Source: Bdellovibrionia bacterium (GTDB lineage Bacteria > Bdellovibrionota > Bdellovibrionia > Bdellovibrionales > JAGQZY01). Taken from it: DNA of 64,000 nucleotides. The translations under genes were made by a program, and so were the position numbers. Shown piece by piece: positions 46,284-53,891 of this stretch. The stretch covers positions 409,517-473,516 of the forward strand of contig JAUICP010000005.1 of the NCBI GenBank assembly GCA_030427805.1, read 5' to 3'. A model generated the notes under the pieces. That model did not search any database and was not told the DNA's origin. It saw only the letters and a list, made by a program, of their open reading frames with translations. Positions within the stretch are counted from its first letter, which is position 1, and every line of letters starts with the position of its first letter.

Positions 46284-47056
46284 ATCAATTACCACTTGGT
46301 GTATCAGTTGAATCAAAAACTGATTTTAATGTGCCAAAAAAGCCAACAACTCACAAAAAGAAAAGCATGGTGAGTTACCCTGTCAAAACCAAAAAGAAGA
46401 AAACAACAGTAGCAATTCCATCTGGAAGCTATGTGAAAGCTTCTTTAATGACTGGCGTGAGATCACCGGAGGGCAAATTACTTCCGTCATTACTTGTTTT
46501 GGAAGAAGCCTACACTTCTCCCAATAGTTCTGGGGTTGATTTATCAGGGTGTTTTGCACTTGCCAAAACTCAAGCTTCAATGAGTACAGAGAGAATTGAG
46601 TTTCAAGTTTATAAGCTCAGTTGCGTATCACCTGATGGGAAAATGATTGAAAGAAAAATAAATGGTTTTGTCGTTGATGGAAAAGATCAAGGCTTTGCTG
46701 TTCAAGGTGAACTTCAATCAAATCAATCAAGGGTCGCAACAATGGCTTTTATGAACTCCATTGTAAATGGAATTGGCGAGATTATCACTCGTAAAGCTCA
46801 AAACATTGGTGGCGGCAATCCAGATTCAAACAGAAATGTGATTGTTCAACAAGGAGCAACTGGTGCCGCAAACCAAGTAGCACAGTGGTATCTCAATCAA
46901 GCTAATAATTTAGCAGCAACTTTAAATGTTCCTGCTGGTGGAAGTGTGTATGTCGTGATGAACGACAAATTCACAATTCCAAAATCATTTTTTAATTCGA
47001 GAAAGAAAGGAGGTTCTAGTGAAAACATGGGTCTTATTGATCGGCTTGTTAAGTAG
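46253..47056 (+). CDS. traB: TraB-like (VirB10-like) protein, -1 frame C-terminal part
   Basis: 267 aa from the slip point; its only nearby start would be a GTG at 46262 without an RBS. The proline/lysine-rich linker (PKKPTTHKKK, KTKKKKT) leads to the VirB10/TraB core domain. Landmarks are AIPSGSYVKASLMTGVRSPEG, SGCFALAKTQASMSTERIEFQ, LSCVSPDGKMIERKINGFVVD, then a helical antenna-like segment and GGSVYVVMNDKFTIP. Joined with the 5' part the protein would be 403 aa, a normal TraB length. Separately, the domain would lack its membrane anchor. Confidence 0.8.
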   Translation, partial: DDSVRTQPAEYQLPLGVSVESKTDFNVPKKPTTHKKKSMVSYPVKTKKKKTTVAIPSGSYVKASLMTGVRSPEGKLLPSLLVLEEAYTSPNSSGVDLSGCFALAKTQASMSTERIEFQVYKLSCVSPDGKMIERKINGFVVDGKDQGFAVQGELQSNQSRVATMAFMNSIVNGIGEIITRKAQNIGGGNPDSNRNVIVQQGATGAANQVAQWYLNQANNLAATLNVPAGGSVYVVMNDKFTIPKSFFNSRKKGGSSENMGLIDRLVK

Positions 47057-47306
47057 CCTTGTAACAGGATGCACAAGCCTTACTAAAGGAAAAGAAATGC
47101 TTAAAGAGCGTTCAAGTTTTCAGGGTGAACTAAACGACCTGAACTTGGGAGTTTCCAATGTCTCAGAGGCAAAACTAAAGGAATCTGGAATTGCTCATGC
47201 TTGGAGGCATGAGACTGAGCTTCCAGGGGGTGACTACTTCTGGGGTGGCTGGATTTCAATAGTGGTCACAAAACCTCAATGGGCGAAAGCTCCTGAGCAA
47301 AACTAG
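47019..47306 (+). CDS. traV: TraV-like small lipoprotein
   Basis: The protein has 95 aa with RBS AAAGGAGG inside traB, overlapping it by 38 bp. The lipoprotein signal is WVLLIGLLSSLVTGC (lipobox VTGC). The short mature part is polar, then LPGGDYFWGGWISIVVTKP. Position after TraB and before TraC, and the lipobox, match TraV/VirB7-type core lipoproteins. The sequence itself is too short for a firm family call. Confidence 0.6.
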   Translation: MKTWVLLIGLLSSLVTGCTSLTKGKEMLKERSSFQGELNDLNLGVSNVSEAKLKESGIAHAWRHETELPGGDYFWGGWISIVVTKPQWAKAPEQN

Positions 47307-47315
47307 GAGGTTTTA

Positions 47316-49898
47316 ATGAACAAGACTAATACGATTATTAACGAATTACTTACAGACAAGAAACGATTCAATCAGACGCTCTTTGAGCGTCCTAAATCGT
47401 TGAGTAAGTTTCTTGTCTATGAAGAGTACATGAAGGAAAAACAAGTCTTCTTGAACAAAGATGGCTCTCTAGGTGCGGTTTATGAACTTGACCTATTGGA
47501 GCATGAGCCTTTGTCTGGGGATGAAATCGTTGACTATGTATCAATGACAAAAACTTTTTTCAAAGTTCCTGAGAATTGCACAGTTCAGGTTATCCATGAA
47601 CAAGGTGCCGTTTCTCCACGCGATCCTATCTGGAGTTGGATAAATGATGCTTACAAAGAACCAAGCACAATTTCTGATAGGATTTTGGAAGAACGGATCA
47701 GTCTTTATCGTGAACTTTGCTTAAAAGATGGTCCTCATCGACCAATGAAAAGGTCCACTCTTATTTGCTTTCGTTACTTTCCAAAGAAAAGTCATCGAAA
47801 AACCTATAAGAGTTTTGTTGAGACAAGCAATTCAACTTTACTTAAAGAAGTTAAAAGCTTCATAAAGGATTTAAGGGAATTTGATGGAATCTTAAAGGAT
47901 TTTGAATCCAATGAGACTTTCTCATTTAAGCGCATTGATGGTCAGGGACTACTCGATAAACTTCGATCATTTTTCAATCCAAAGGAGTTTTTTAATAGAG
48001 ACTTTGCAAAGTACAATGGAAACGCATCTCTTTCAGATCAAGCAATCTATAAGAGTCCAAGACTAAACTATGAGGGAATTGAGCGTGAAGGTGTTAAAAC
48101 ACGAACCATCACTCTTAAAAACTGTCCTCAATTTGGGTTGCCTGGGGGTATGGCAGAGTTTTTAAATTTGAAATTTCCATATAAAATTGCTCTTAATTTC
48201 TGCTTGCCAGAAAAGCTGAGTGTCAAAAGAGGTCTTAAACTAAAGACATTCTTTTTGGAGAGAACACCATCGGCAGAAGCTAGAAAGCAAAGAGCTGACT
48301 TAGACTTGGTTGAAGAAAAATTAAGTCATGGGGATCGCTGCCTACAAATGACTTTTTCCATCATTCTTGAGGGAGAAAACCAAGAAGAGGTCGATCATAG
48401 GACAAGACAGGTACTAAACATTTTCAACAATCAACTAGAGTGTGAAGCCATTATCGAGTCTGATATTGGCCTTGGGCTTTGCCTAAACTCTTTACCGTTG
48501 ATGTATAGTCCTGACAGTGATTTATCAACGAGAAGGTCCATAAAGATTCTTCAAAGTGACGCTCAGAATTTCTTGCCAATCTTTGACTCTTTTAAGGGTT
48601 CAAAAGATCCTATGCAGGTCTTTCTCTCAAGAGAGAACAACATCGTGCCATTTGCTATGGTCGATAAACAAAGTCCAAGCAATCATGCCTGTGTTGTTGC
48701 AGATACTGGGAGTGGTAAGTCAGCCTTTGTTCTTGATATTGTGCAAAGCTATAAACGGAAAATGCCTGATCCACTTATTTTTTATGTGGAAAAACGAGCT
48801 TCATCGAAAATGCTTTGTCGGTATTACAATGGGGATTTTACAGAGTTCAAGCTTGGTGAGAAAATACCATTTACTCCGTTTCGAGGTCATTTTGACGACC
48901 AAAAGGTGAATTTTTTAAGCCTCCTTATTGGATCGGCTATTGTTTTGAGTAATCCAGAGTTTGTCATTCAAAGTGAACACTCAGCGATCATTCAAGAGGC
49001 ATTAAAAGTTGCTTATATAAAGAAAAGTCAGGAAATTGGAATGACTTTTGAAAATGGTGACTTTGTGGAAAAGGAAACTTCCGAAACTGCGATCATCAAT
49101 ATGGATGATGTAGTTAATGCCATTGGTTCTTTGCATGACGATCAAAAGTTTTCGAGTATGCAGCCTCAGATTGACGAGCTGATTCAAAAACTTCGAGAGT
49201 ATTACGGAGATGGGAAATATGCTGACTTCTTTCGAGGTCTGGATTCTTACAATAATGACTCTGATAAGTCATTTTTTGTCTATGACCTTGATGGATTAGA
49301 GTCAGACCCAAAGCTACAAGCATTGGTGACTCTTTCTATTTTTGAAGAAATTAGAAGAATCATAGCACTTCCTGGCAATAAGCTTAGAGGAGGATTGATC
49401 GTTTTTGAAGAAATGGGTCAGATTGGGAAGAATAACCCAACAGCAGCAAAGTACATTATTGATTTCTCGGAAACGATTCGTAAACTAGGGTTCAATTTGA
49501 TCTTTGTAGCACCAAGACCGAAGAATTTCTTTGAATCTGATGCCGGACGAGCTGCTTGGGACTGTGCTACGCATTACTTCTTTCTTCAGCTTAAAGCTGA
49601 TTCTGTAAACTATATTAAACAGAACTCGGAAGTATTAAGTGATGTCACAGCACAGATTGTAAAGTCCATTAAGACTAAGATGGGAGAATTTGCCGAGGTA
49701 TTCTACACCAACAAGGAAGGAACCAGATCAGGAGCTTTTAAGTTTCTAAGAAGCCCTATTGATCGGTGGATTGCTCCAACGAATCCCCAAGAGGACTACT
49801 TGGCAGAAAAGGCATTTAGTGAAAACCACCAAGATGGAGTTTTGGCCTTTGAAGCTCTTATTAATGGCGAATCAACCGAAGTTAGAAAAGCATCATAA
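47316..49898 (+). CDS. traC: TraC/VirB4-type conjugation ATPase
   Basis: The protein has 860 aa, the typical size for TraC. The N-terminal half is the VirB4 barrel-like domain (LFERPKSLSKFLVYEEYM, KKSHRKTYKSFVE). The C-terminal half is the RecA-like ATPase: Walker A VVADTGSGKSAFVLDI, a strand/acid region FVYDLDGLESDPKLQALVTLSIF, Walker B GGLIVFEEMGQIGK, and IFVAPRPKNFFES. VirB4/TraC ATPases energise pilus assembly and DNA transfer. It is the largest gene of the operon, with RBS AGGAGG. Confidence 0.93.
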   Translation: MNKTNTIINELLTDKKRFNQTLFERPKSLSKFLVYEEYMKEKQVFLNKDGSLGAVYELDLLEHEPLSGDEIVDYVSMTKTFFKVPENCTVQVIHEQGAVSPRDPIWSWINDAYKEPSTISDRILEERISLYRELCLKDGPHRPMKRSTLICFRYFPKKSHRKTYKSFVETSNSTLLKEVKSFIKDLREFDGILKDFESNETFSFKRIDGQGLLDKLRSFFNPKEFFNRDFAKYNGNASLSDQAIYKSPRLNYEGIEREGVKTRTITLKNCPQFGLPGGMAEFLNLKFPYKIALNFCLPEKLSVKRGLKLKTFFLERTPSAEARKQRADLDLVEEKLSHGDRCLQMTFSIILEGENQEEVDHRTRQVLNIFNNQLECEAIIESDIGLGLCLNSLPLMYSPDSDLSTRRSIKILQSDAQNFLPIFDSFKGSKDPMQVFLSRENNIVPFAMVDKQSPSNHACVVADTGSGKSAFVLDIVQSYKRKMPDPLIFYVEKRASSKMLCRYYNGDFTEFKLGEKIPFTPFRGHFDDQKVNFLSLLIGSAIVLSNPEFVIQSEHSAIIQEALKVAYIKKSQEIGMTFENGDFVEKETSETAIINMDDVVNAIGSLHDDQKFSSMQPQIDELIQKLREYYGDGKYADFFRGLDSYNNDSDKSFFVYDLDGLESDPKLQALVTLSIFEEIRRIIALPGNKLRGGLIVFEEMGQIGKNNPTAAKYIIDFSETIRKLGFNLIFVAPRPKNFFESDAGRAAWDCATHYFFLQLKADSVNYIKQNSEVLSDVTAQIVKSIKTKMGEFAEVFYTNKEGTRSGAFKFLRSPIDRWIAPTNPQEDYLAEKAFSENHQDGVLAFEALINGESTEVRKAS

Positions 49899-49928
49899 GC
49901 AATAATTTTTAAAATTTAAGGAGAAACT

Positions 49929-51233
49929 ATGAGACTAATTTTAGTTTTCGGCCTCCTATTGTCTCATGCGGCTTTTGCTGACAATAGTAGGTACGATTTT
50001 AACCACTCACCAAACGATTATATGTTCAAGAACAGAGGGATGAATACGCCATCTGTTTTTGACGAGTATCGCACGATTGAGCTTGGACTTGATCTTTCAT
50101 CCGGCGTGGATTGCGGAAGGCTTGACCTGAAAGGCAGCCTAAAAACCTCAATCTCAAAGCTCTTGGATAAGGATATGTTCGGAAACGCCTTAGAGGGAAT
50201 TATTGGGGGCGCGCCTCTTTTAACCATTTGCTACTTTTCACCAACTTGGTGTTCTTTGGCAAAGCATTTTCGCATGAACGCACAAGCCATGTCACAGGTC
50301 AGACTTAATCAGTGTGCCTTGATGGACAAGTACGTTGATAGCCGTGTGGAGGATTATTACGTTGAAAGGCAGAGTTGTCTTCATAAAGAATTGCAAAATA
50401 CTGGCGGCAATCAGGAAGAAGCTATTTCTCGCTGTGGAGGCAATGGGCTATATACACAAGACTTGGCTAACTGGGCTGGTGAGAAATTCGGAGGCAAAGT
50501 TAAGACCAATAAGCTCATCGAATCCTCAGCTAAATGGGCTGGATTCACAGGGCCAAAAGCCAAAACTGCGATTGATCTAGTAAAAGCTTTTGTTGGAGAT
50601 ACTACAGTAAGCCAAGGTCAGGTTTCCGTAGAATATGGCCCAAGACAGGTAGCACTTTCTCCGAAAGTATATCTCGCGGGAATCAAGGATCAAACCTATA
50701 AGAAAATCTGCGGTGATGTTCTTGGGAAAATCAAGGATGGCAAGAGTTACGAGGTTTTTGGCAGTCTCTCTGATAAAGAGTTAATGGAGGTAACAGGCTC
50801 TAAAGATGCACTTATAGATCGGCAGAGCCTTTATTATCTCTCGTTAATGCCCCCTTTAAAAAGGGATATTTATTGTGAGAAGCTTGCCGCTTCTGTTGCC
50901 ATGTCAAAGTTTTCTGAGGACGTAGGCACCTCAATGCAGATTCTAAGTGAGTTGACGAATAACCCGAATTTGCCTCCTTCTAGGAAGCGAGAGTTAGACA
51001 ATAAAAGACGTTCTTTTAAAGAGTCAGTGGAGATCACACTTGACCTTGAAAAACAGCAGAACGAGCCTTTAAACCGCGTTCTAACTCAAATTAACTTTGA
51101 AGGTCAAAGCCTTGAACGGCTTGCAACCGGAGAATTTATTCAGAGTACAAATACTGAATCAGATTTTGAGAATTTAAGGCAAAGCTACTTTGATTGCGCC
51201 GATGGTTTGTATTGTGACCAAGGGGGCGACTGA
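49929..51233 (+). CDS. traH: TraH-like exported conjugation protein
   Basis: The protein has 434 aa. A signal peptide (LILVFGLLLSHAAFADN) is followed by a mature domain with repeated cysteines: SGVDCGRLDLKGSLKT, PLLTICYFSPTWCSLAKHF, NQCALMDKYV, and SCLHKEL with SRCGG. The central LTICYFSPTWCSLAKHFR pattern recalls TraH-like proteins of SXT/PFL_4711-type ICEs. TraH with TraF, TraU and TraG is needed for pilus retraction and mating-pair formation in F systems. The stop overlaps the next ATG (TGATG). Confidence 0.65.
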   Translation: MRLILVFGLLLSHAAFADNSRYDFNHSPNDYMFKNRGMNTPSVFDEYRTIELGLDLSSGVDCGRLDLKGSLKTSISKLLDKDMFGNALEGIIGGAPLLTICYFSPTWCSLAKHFRMNAQAMSQVRLNQCALMDKYVDSRVEDYYVERQSCLHKELQNTGGNQEEAISRCGGNGLYTQDLANWAGEKFGGKVKTNKLIESSAKWAGFTGPKAKTAIDLVKAFVGDTTVSQGQVSVEYGPRQVALSPKVYLAGIKDQTYKKICGDVLGKIKDGKSYEVFGSLSDKELMEVTGSKDALIDRQSLYYLSLMPPLKRDIYCEKLAASVAMSKFSEDVGTSMQILSELTNNPNLPPSRKRELDNKRRSFKESVEITLDLEKQQNEPLNRVLTQINFEGQSLERLATGEFIQSTNTESDFENLRQSYFDCADGLYCDQGGD

Positions 51234-52753
51234 TGTTCTCTAACACTGCTTATGAAGCCCTTTATAAGTATTTGGGGCTGATGTTTCACTCAGGGTCCAT
51301 TGAAATCATAACCAGTGAGCCGTTCTTTAAGGGTCTGCTCCTGTTGCTCTTTGGAGGGCTTTTTTTGCTAACAGCATGGAAGTTTTCAGCAAGACACGTT
51401 ATGGGAAATCTAGTGAAACGCTACAATGTACCTGTTTCACAGTTTGTCAAAATCATCTTGTGTCTGGTGCTTGGAATCTCAATTCTCAGAATTGGGACCG
51501 ACTCACAAGTAAAAAGCTTTGATGGGGCCGCTTGGAGTGAAAATCAATATGTGAAGACTAAGTTCTCTGATGTTAAAAGAGATTACAAAGTAAGCTTTGT
51601 TTTCGATCTTTTAAGTCGAACTACTGAAGAATTAAGTCGTTATGTTGCTTATGCCGGAGAGTACATTTTTGGCGGCAAAGAGGGATCATATTTAAACGGT
51701 CCACATGGATATGCCAAAGCCATTATGCTCGCTGGTAGCAGCACAATCAACGATCCAAAAATCAGAGAACAAGTGGATGCCTACACTCGAAACTGTGTGA
51801 TGAGGGTCTTGGGTTCGGTAAAAAAAGCTGATGAGCAATTAACCAACTTGTCTGGCCTTTACAATGGAAACTCTTGGATTAATTCAATGCTTGATAAGAT
51901 TGTTCTAAGAAAGGATGAGATAGGACGCGACTATACCTGTCTTAACCTGAAAAATTCAGTTAGGTCGAACCTTAAAGCCTACACAGGTCGTATTAAGTTT
52001 TACCCCTCTGCGGGTATAACCATTGATACTCAAACTAGGGTTTCAACTGAAAATGCAGCTATGTCTTCGATGCTGAATAACTATTATAAGGAGCAGAGAG
52101 AAACCTATTGGGGTATTCACAAAGGCTCTGAGGTTCCTGGTACGACTGGAACGGTTTTTCAATATTTGAATAAAGTGACATCTTGGGATGCCATTTTATC
52201 AATCTTCAGTATTGGTGAAGCTTCACACCTTCATGGGGCATCAGAAGCCGCAACAAGGGCCAAAGAGTTCAGTGAAATGCTCTCACGCGCCCCCCATATA
52301 AAAGGGATCGTTCAGATGATTTTAATTGGCATCTTCCCTTGGTTAATCTTCTTCGTGGTCCTTGGGAGATGGAAGATTTTAATGGGTTGGTTTTGGCTGT
52401 ATCTCTCAGTCTGTATGTGGACTCCAATTTGGACGATCATGTACCACGTTATGAATCACATTTCCGGTACGGCTGATCTGTTAAAGAGCTATGGGACGTT
52501 ATCAGATGGGATCAGTCTTTACTCGGCTGACCTAATCATGGACAGGATTTATTACAGCTATTCGGTTTTTACGATGGCTCAGACGATGGTTCCAGTTTTT
52601 ACGACTGGGCTGGTTCTTTTTTTCCTAAGACCCATGCTTTTGGAAACCAAAGAAGAGGATCGTCCAGAGTTTATTGACGATGCCAAGCAAGGTGCCAGTA
52701 CCGTAGCAGGTGTAGCTACAACAGTCACAACAGGCGTACCTAAACCGAGTTAG
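51233..52753 (+). CDS. traG: TraG N-terminal-domain-like membrane protein
   Basis: The protein has 506 aa. Two or three N-terminal membrane helices (FFKGLLLLLFGGLFLLTAWKF and VKIILCLVLGISILRIG) are followed by a periplasmic domain of about 270 aa. Then come C-terminal helices (VQMILIGIFPWLIFFVVLG, WFWLYLSVCMWTPIWTIMYHVM and VPVFTTGLVLFFLRPML). This layout is that of TraG N-terminal regions in F-type systems and ICEs, which stabilise mating pairs. The usual long periplasmic C-terminal part of F TraG is absent, as is common in ICE versions. Confidence 0.72.
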   Translation: MFSNTAYEALYKYLGLMFHSGSIEIITSEPFFKGLLLLLFGGLFLLTAWKFSARHVMGNLVKRYNVPVSQFVKIILCLVLGISILRIGTDSQVKSFDGAAWSENQYVKTKFSDVKRDYKVSFVFDLLSRTTEELSRYVAYAGEYIFGGKEGSYLNGPHGYAKAIMLAGSSTINDPKIREQVDAYTRNCVMRVLGSVKKADEQLTNLSGLYNGNSWINSMLDKIVLRKDEIGRDYTCLNLKNSVRSNLKAYTGRIKFYPSAGITIDTQTRVSTENAAMSSMLNNYYKEQRETYWGIHKGSEVPGTTGTVFQYLNKVTSWDAILSIFSIGEASHLHGASEAATRAKEFSEMLSRAPHIKGIVQMILIGIFPWLIFFVVLGRWKILMGWFWLYLSVCMWTPIWTIMYHVMNHISGTADLLKSYGTLSDGISLYSADLIMDRIYYSYSVFTMAQTMVPVFTTGLVLFFLRPMLLETKEEDRPEFIDDAKQGASTVAGVATTVTTGVPKPS

Positions 52754-52959
52754 GAAAGAAGGAATGTTTTGAGACTGATAACGAGCGAAGCTCCCAAGGG
52801 GTTTGGGGTGTCCCCAACAAGCAAGTTTTGGCTGCAAGCCCAAAGCCCGTAGGGAGAACTTGAGGAATCAGAGATATCTGAGTCCGTTCTTGCATAGACC
52901 CCAAAAAAACAGCACGAAACAAAAGCCAAAAATATAAAAAACAAACGAAAGGAGAAAAA
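52754..52959. other. Intergenic region after the main transfer operon
   Basis: 206 bp. A GGGG-rich stretch at 52797-52815 (aaggggtttggggtgtcccc) can form short stems with tgtcccc. No supported gene. It separates the transfer operon from the lipoprotein gene at 52960. Confidence 0.35.
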
Positions 52960-53319
52960 TTGCAAAGAAAAAACAAAAATAGGCACAAAATAATAATCAT
53001 AATTGCAACAATACTAATAGTAGGAATAGCCACAGGTTGTACCACTACAAAGTATCGAGATGAAGCCATAATCAAAGCTTTAAAACTTCAAAATGACACC
53101 ATAGATGCGGCGGTTAATTCAAACGCTGAAAATAAGGTGGTCACAAATACTGAAGAAAAAGCTACAAACAAAATTCAAGAAAACTCGGCTTTAAAAGCTC
53201 TGGCTGCAATTAAAGATTCAAATGAAGTGCTTATCTCTAAACTTAAACCCAACGCAAAAAAGGAGTGTCATTGTGGGGAAAATGAAAGAGCTTGCGATAG
53301 ATCACCAAAACAACATTAA
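52960..53319 (+). CDS. Small lipoprotein (possible exclusion-type protein)
   Basis: The protein has 119 aa from a TTG start with AAAGGAG upstream. A hydrophobic core (IIIIIATILIVGIATGC) ends in a lipobox ATGC. The mature part is helical and acidic/polar (LKLQNDTIDAAVNSNAENKVV), with a C-terminal CHCGENERAC. Small lipoproteins at the end of transfer operons are often surface or entry-exclusion factors, but no such family motif is visible. It overlaps the next small gene. Confidence 0.5.
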   Translation: MQRKNKNRHKIIIIIATILIVGIATGCTTTKYRDEAIIKALKLQNDTIDAAVNSNAENKVVTNTEEKATNKIQENSALKALAAIKDSNEVLISKLKPNAKKECHCGENERACDRSPKQH

Positions 53320-53464
53320 CGAGGCAATTCAAAAGCTAGAAGAAAACACAAAAGACCTAAAATGTGAGGATTTTGACGAGGTAACTGATCCCTCGAAGAT
53401 TAAAGAAATTCTTTCTGACGTTTTAAAAATTATTAAAGAAATCAAATCACTTTTTTTACTTTAA
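53273..53464 (+). CDS. Small acidic helical protein
   Basis: The protein has 63 aa from a GTG at 53273 with AAGGAG 7 nt upstream; it overlaps the lipoprotein gene by 47 bp in another frame. It is entirely helical (HQNNINEAIQKLEENTKDL, SDVLKIIKEIKSLFLL), probably a coiled-coil or anchoring helix. No family is recognised. Its RBS location argues that it is a real gene. Confidence 0.42.
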   Translation: MGKMKELAIDHQNNINEAIQKLEENTKDLKCEDFDEVTDPSKIKEILSDVLKIIKEIKSLFLL

Positions 53465-53484
53465 AAAACAGTGATCTTGGAAAG

Positions 53485-53502
53485 CCAACGACCACAAACG
53501 AG
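53485..53502 (+). repeat. 18-bp direct repeat, copy 1 (before mobC)
   Basis: CCAACGACCACAAACGAG, identical to 55816-55833. It is framed by AAAGC and GCTTT, which could form a small hairpin with the repeat in its loop. It lies 42 bp before the mobC ATG. Confidence 0.7.
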
Positions 53503-53543
53503 TGCTTTTCTTTTGTTTAACAAAATACAAAGGAGGAGTAACA

Positions 53544-53891
53544 ATGAGCAAAAATAATCAACAAAAATTAAAAATACCAAGCAAGGCGATTTGTCTAAAG
53601 TTAAGCATCGAAGAATACAATCAACTTGAGGAAGTAAGTAAAGAGCGTGGCGAAAATATTCAAACTCTTATTAGAAAATCAGTTTTAAATAATTCAAATT
53701 TGCGCCCTCTAATGCCTTCAACAGACGCAAAAAGCCATCTAACTGAGTTGCGGCGTATTGGAAACAATATTAACCAAATCTCGCGTATGATGAACAGTGG
53801 CTACAGACGAGATTGGTACGATTCATTTGAAAACTGTGTTGATAATTTAGAGCTTCTAAAAAAGGTTTTTACCAAAAATGTCGCTTCCTAG
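53544..53891 (+). CDS. mobC: MobC-like relaxosome accessory protein
   Basis: The protein has 115 aa from the ATG at 53544 (AGGAGGAG RBS; the frame is open from 53502). The N-terminal part looks like a ribbon-helix-helix domain (AICLKLSIEEYNQLEEVSKERGENIQTLIRK). The second half has the MobC pattern LTELRRIGNNINQISRMMNSG. MobC proteins bind the origin of transfer and help the relaxase open the DNA. It overlaps the relaxase gene by 14 bp, the usual mobC-mobA coupling. Confidence 0.87.
   Translation: MSKNNQQKLKIPSKAICLKLSIEEYNQLEEVSKERGENIQTLIRKSVLNNSNLRPLMPSTDAKSHLTELRRIGNNINQISRMMNSGYRRDWYDSFENCVDNLELLKKVFTKNVAS

Noticed and set aside
53222..53464. Another frameshifted pair at GCA AAA AAG (53255) in the small lipoprotein gene
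   Set aside because: A -1 slip there meets a TGA after seven codons. The second gene is in the +1 frame with its own RBS and GTG, so it is a normal overlap.
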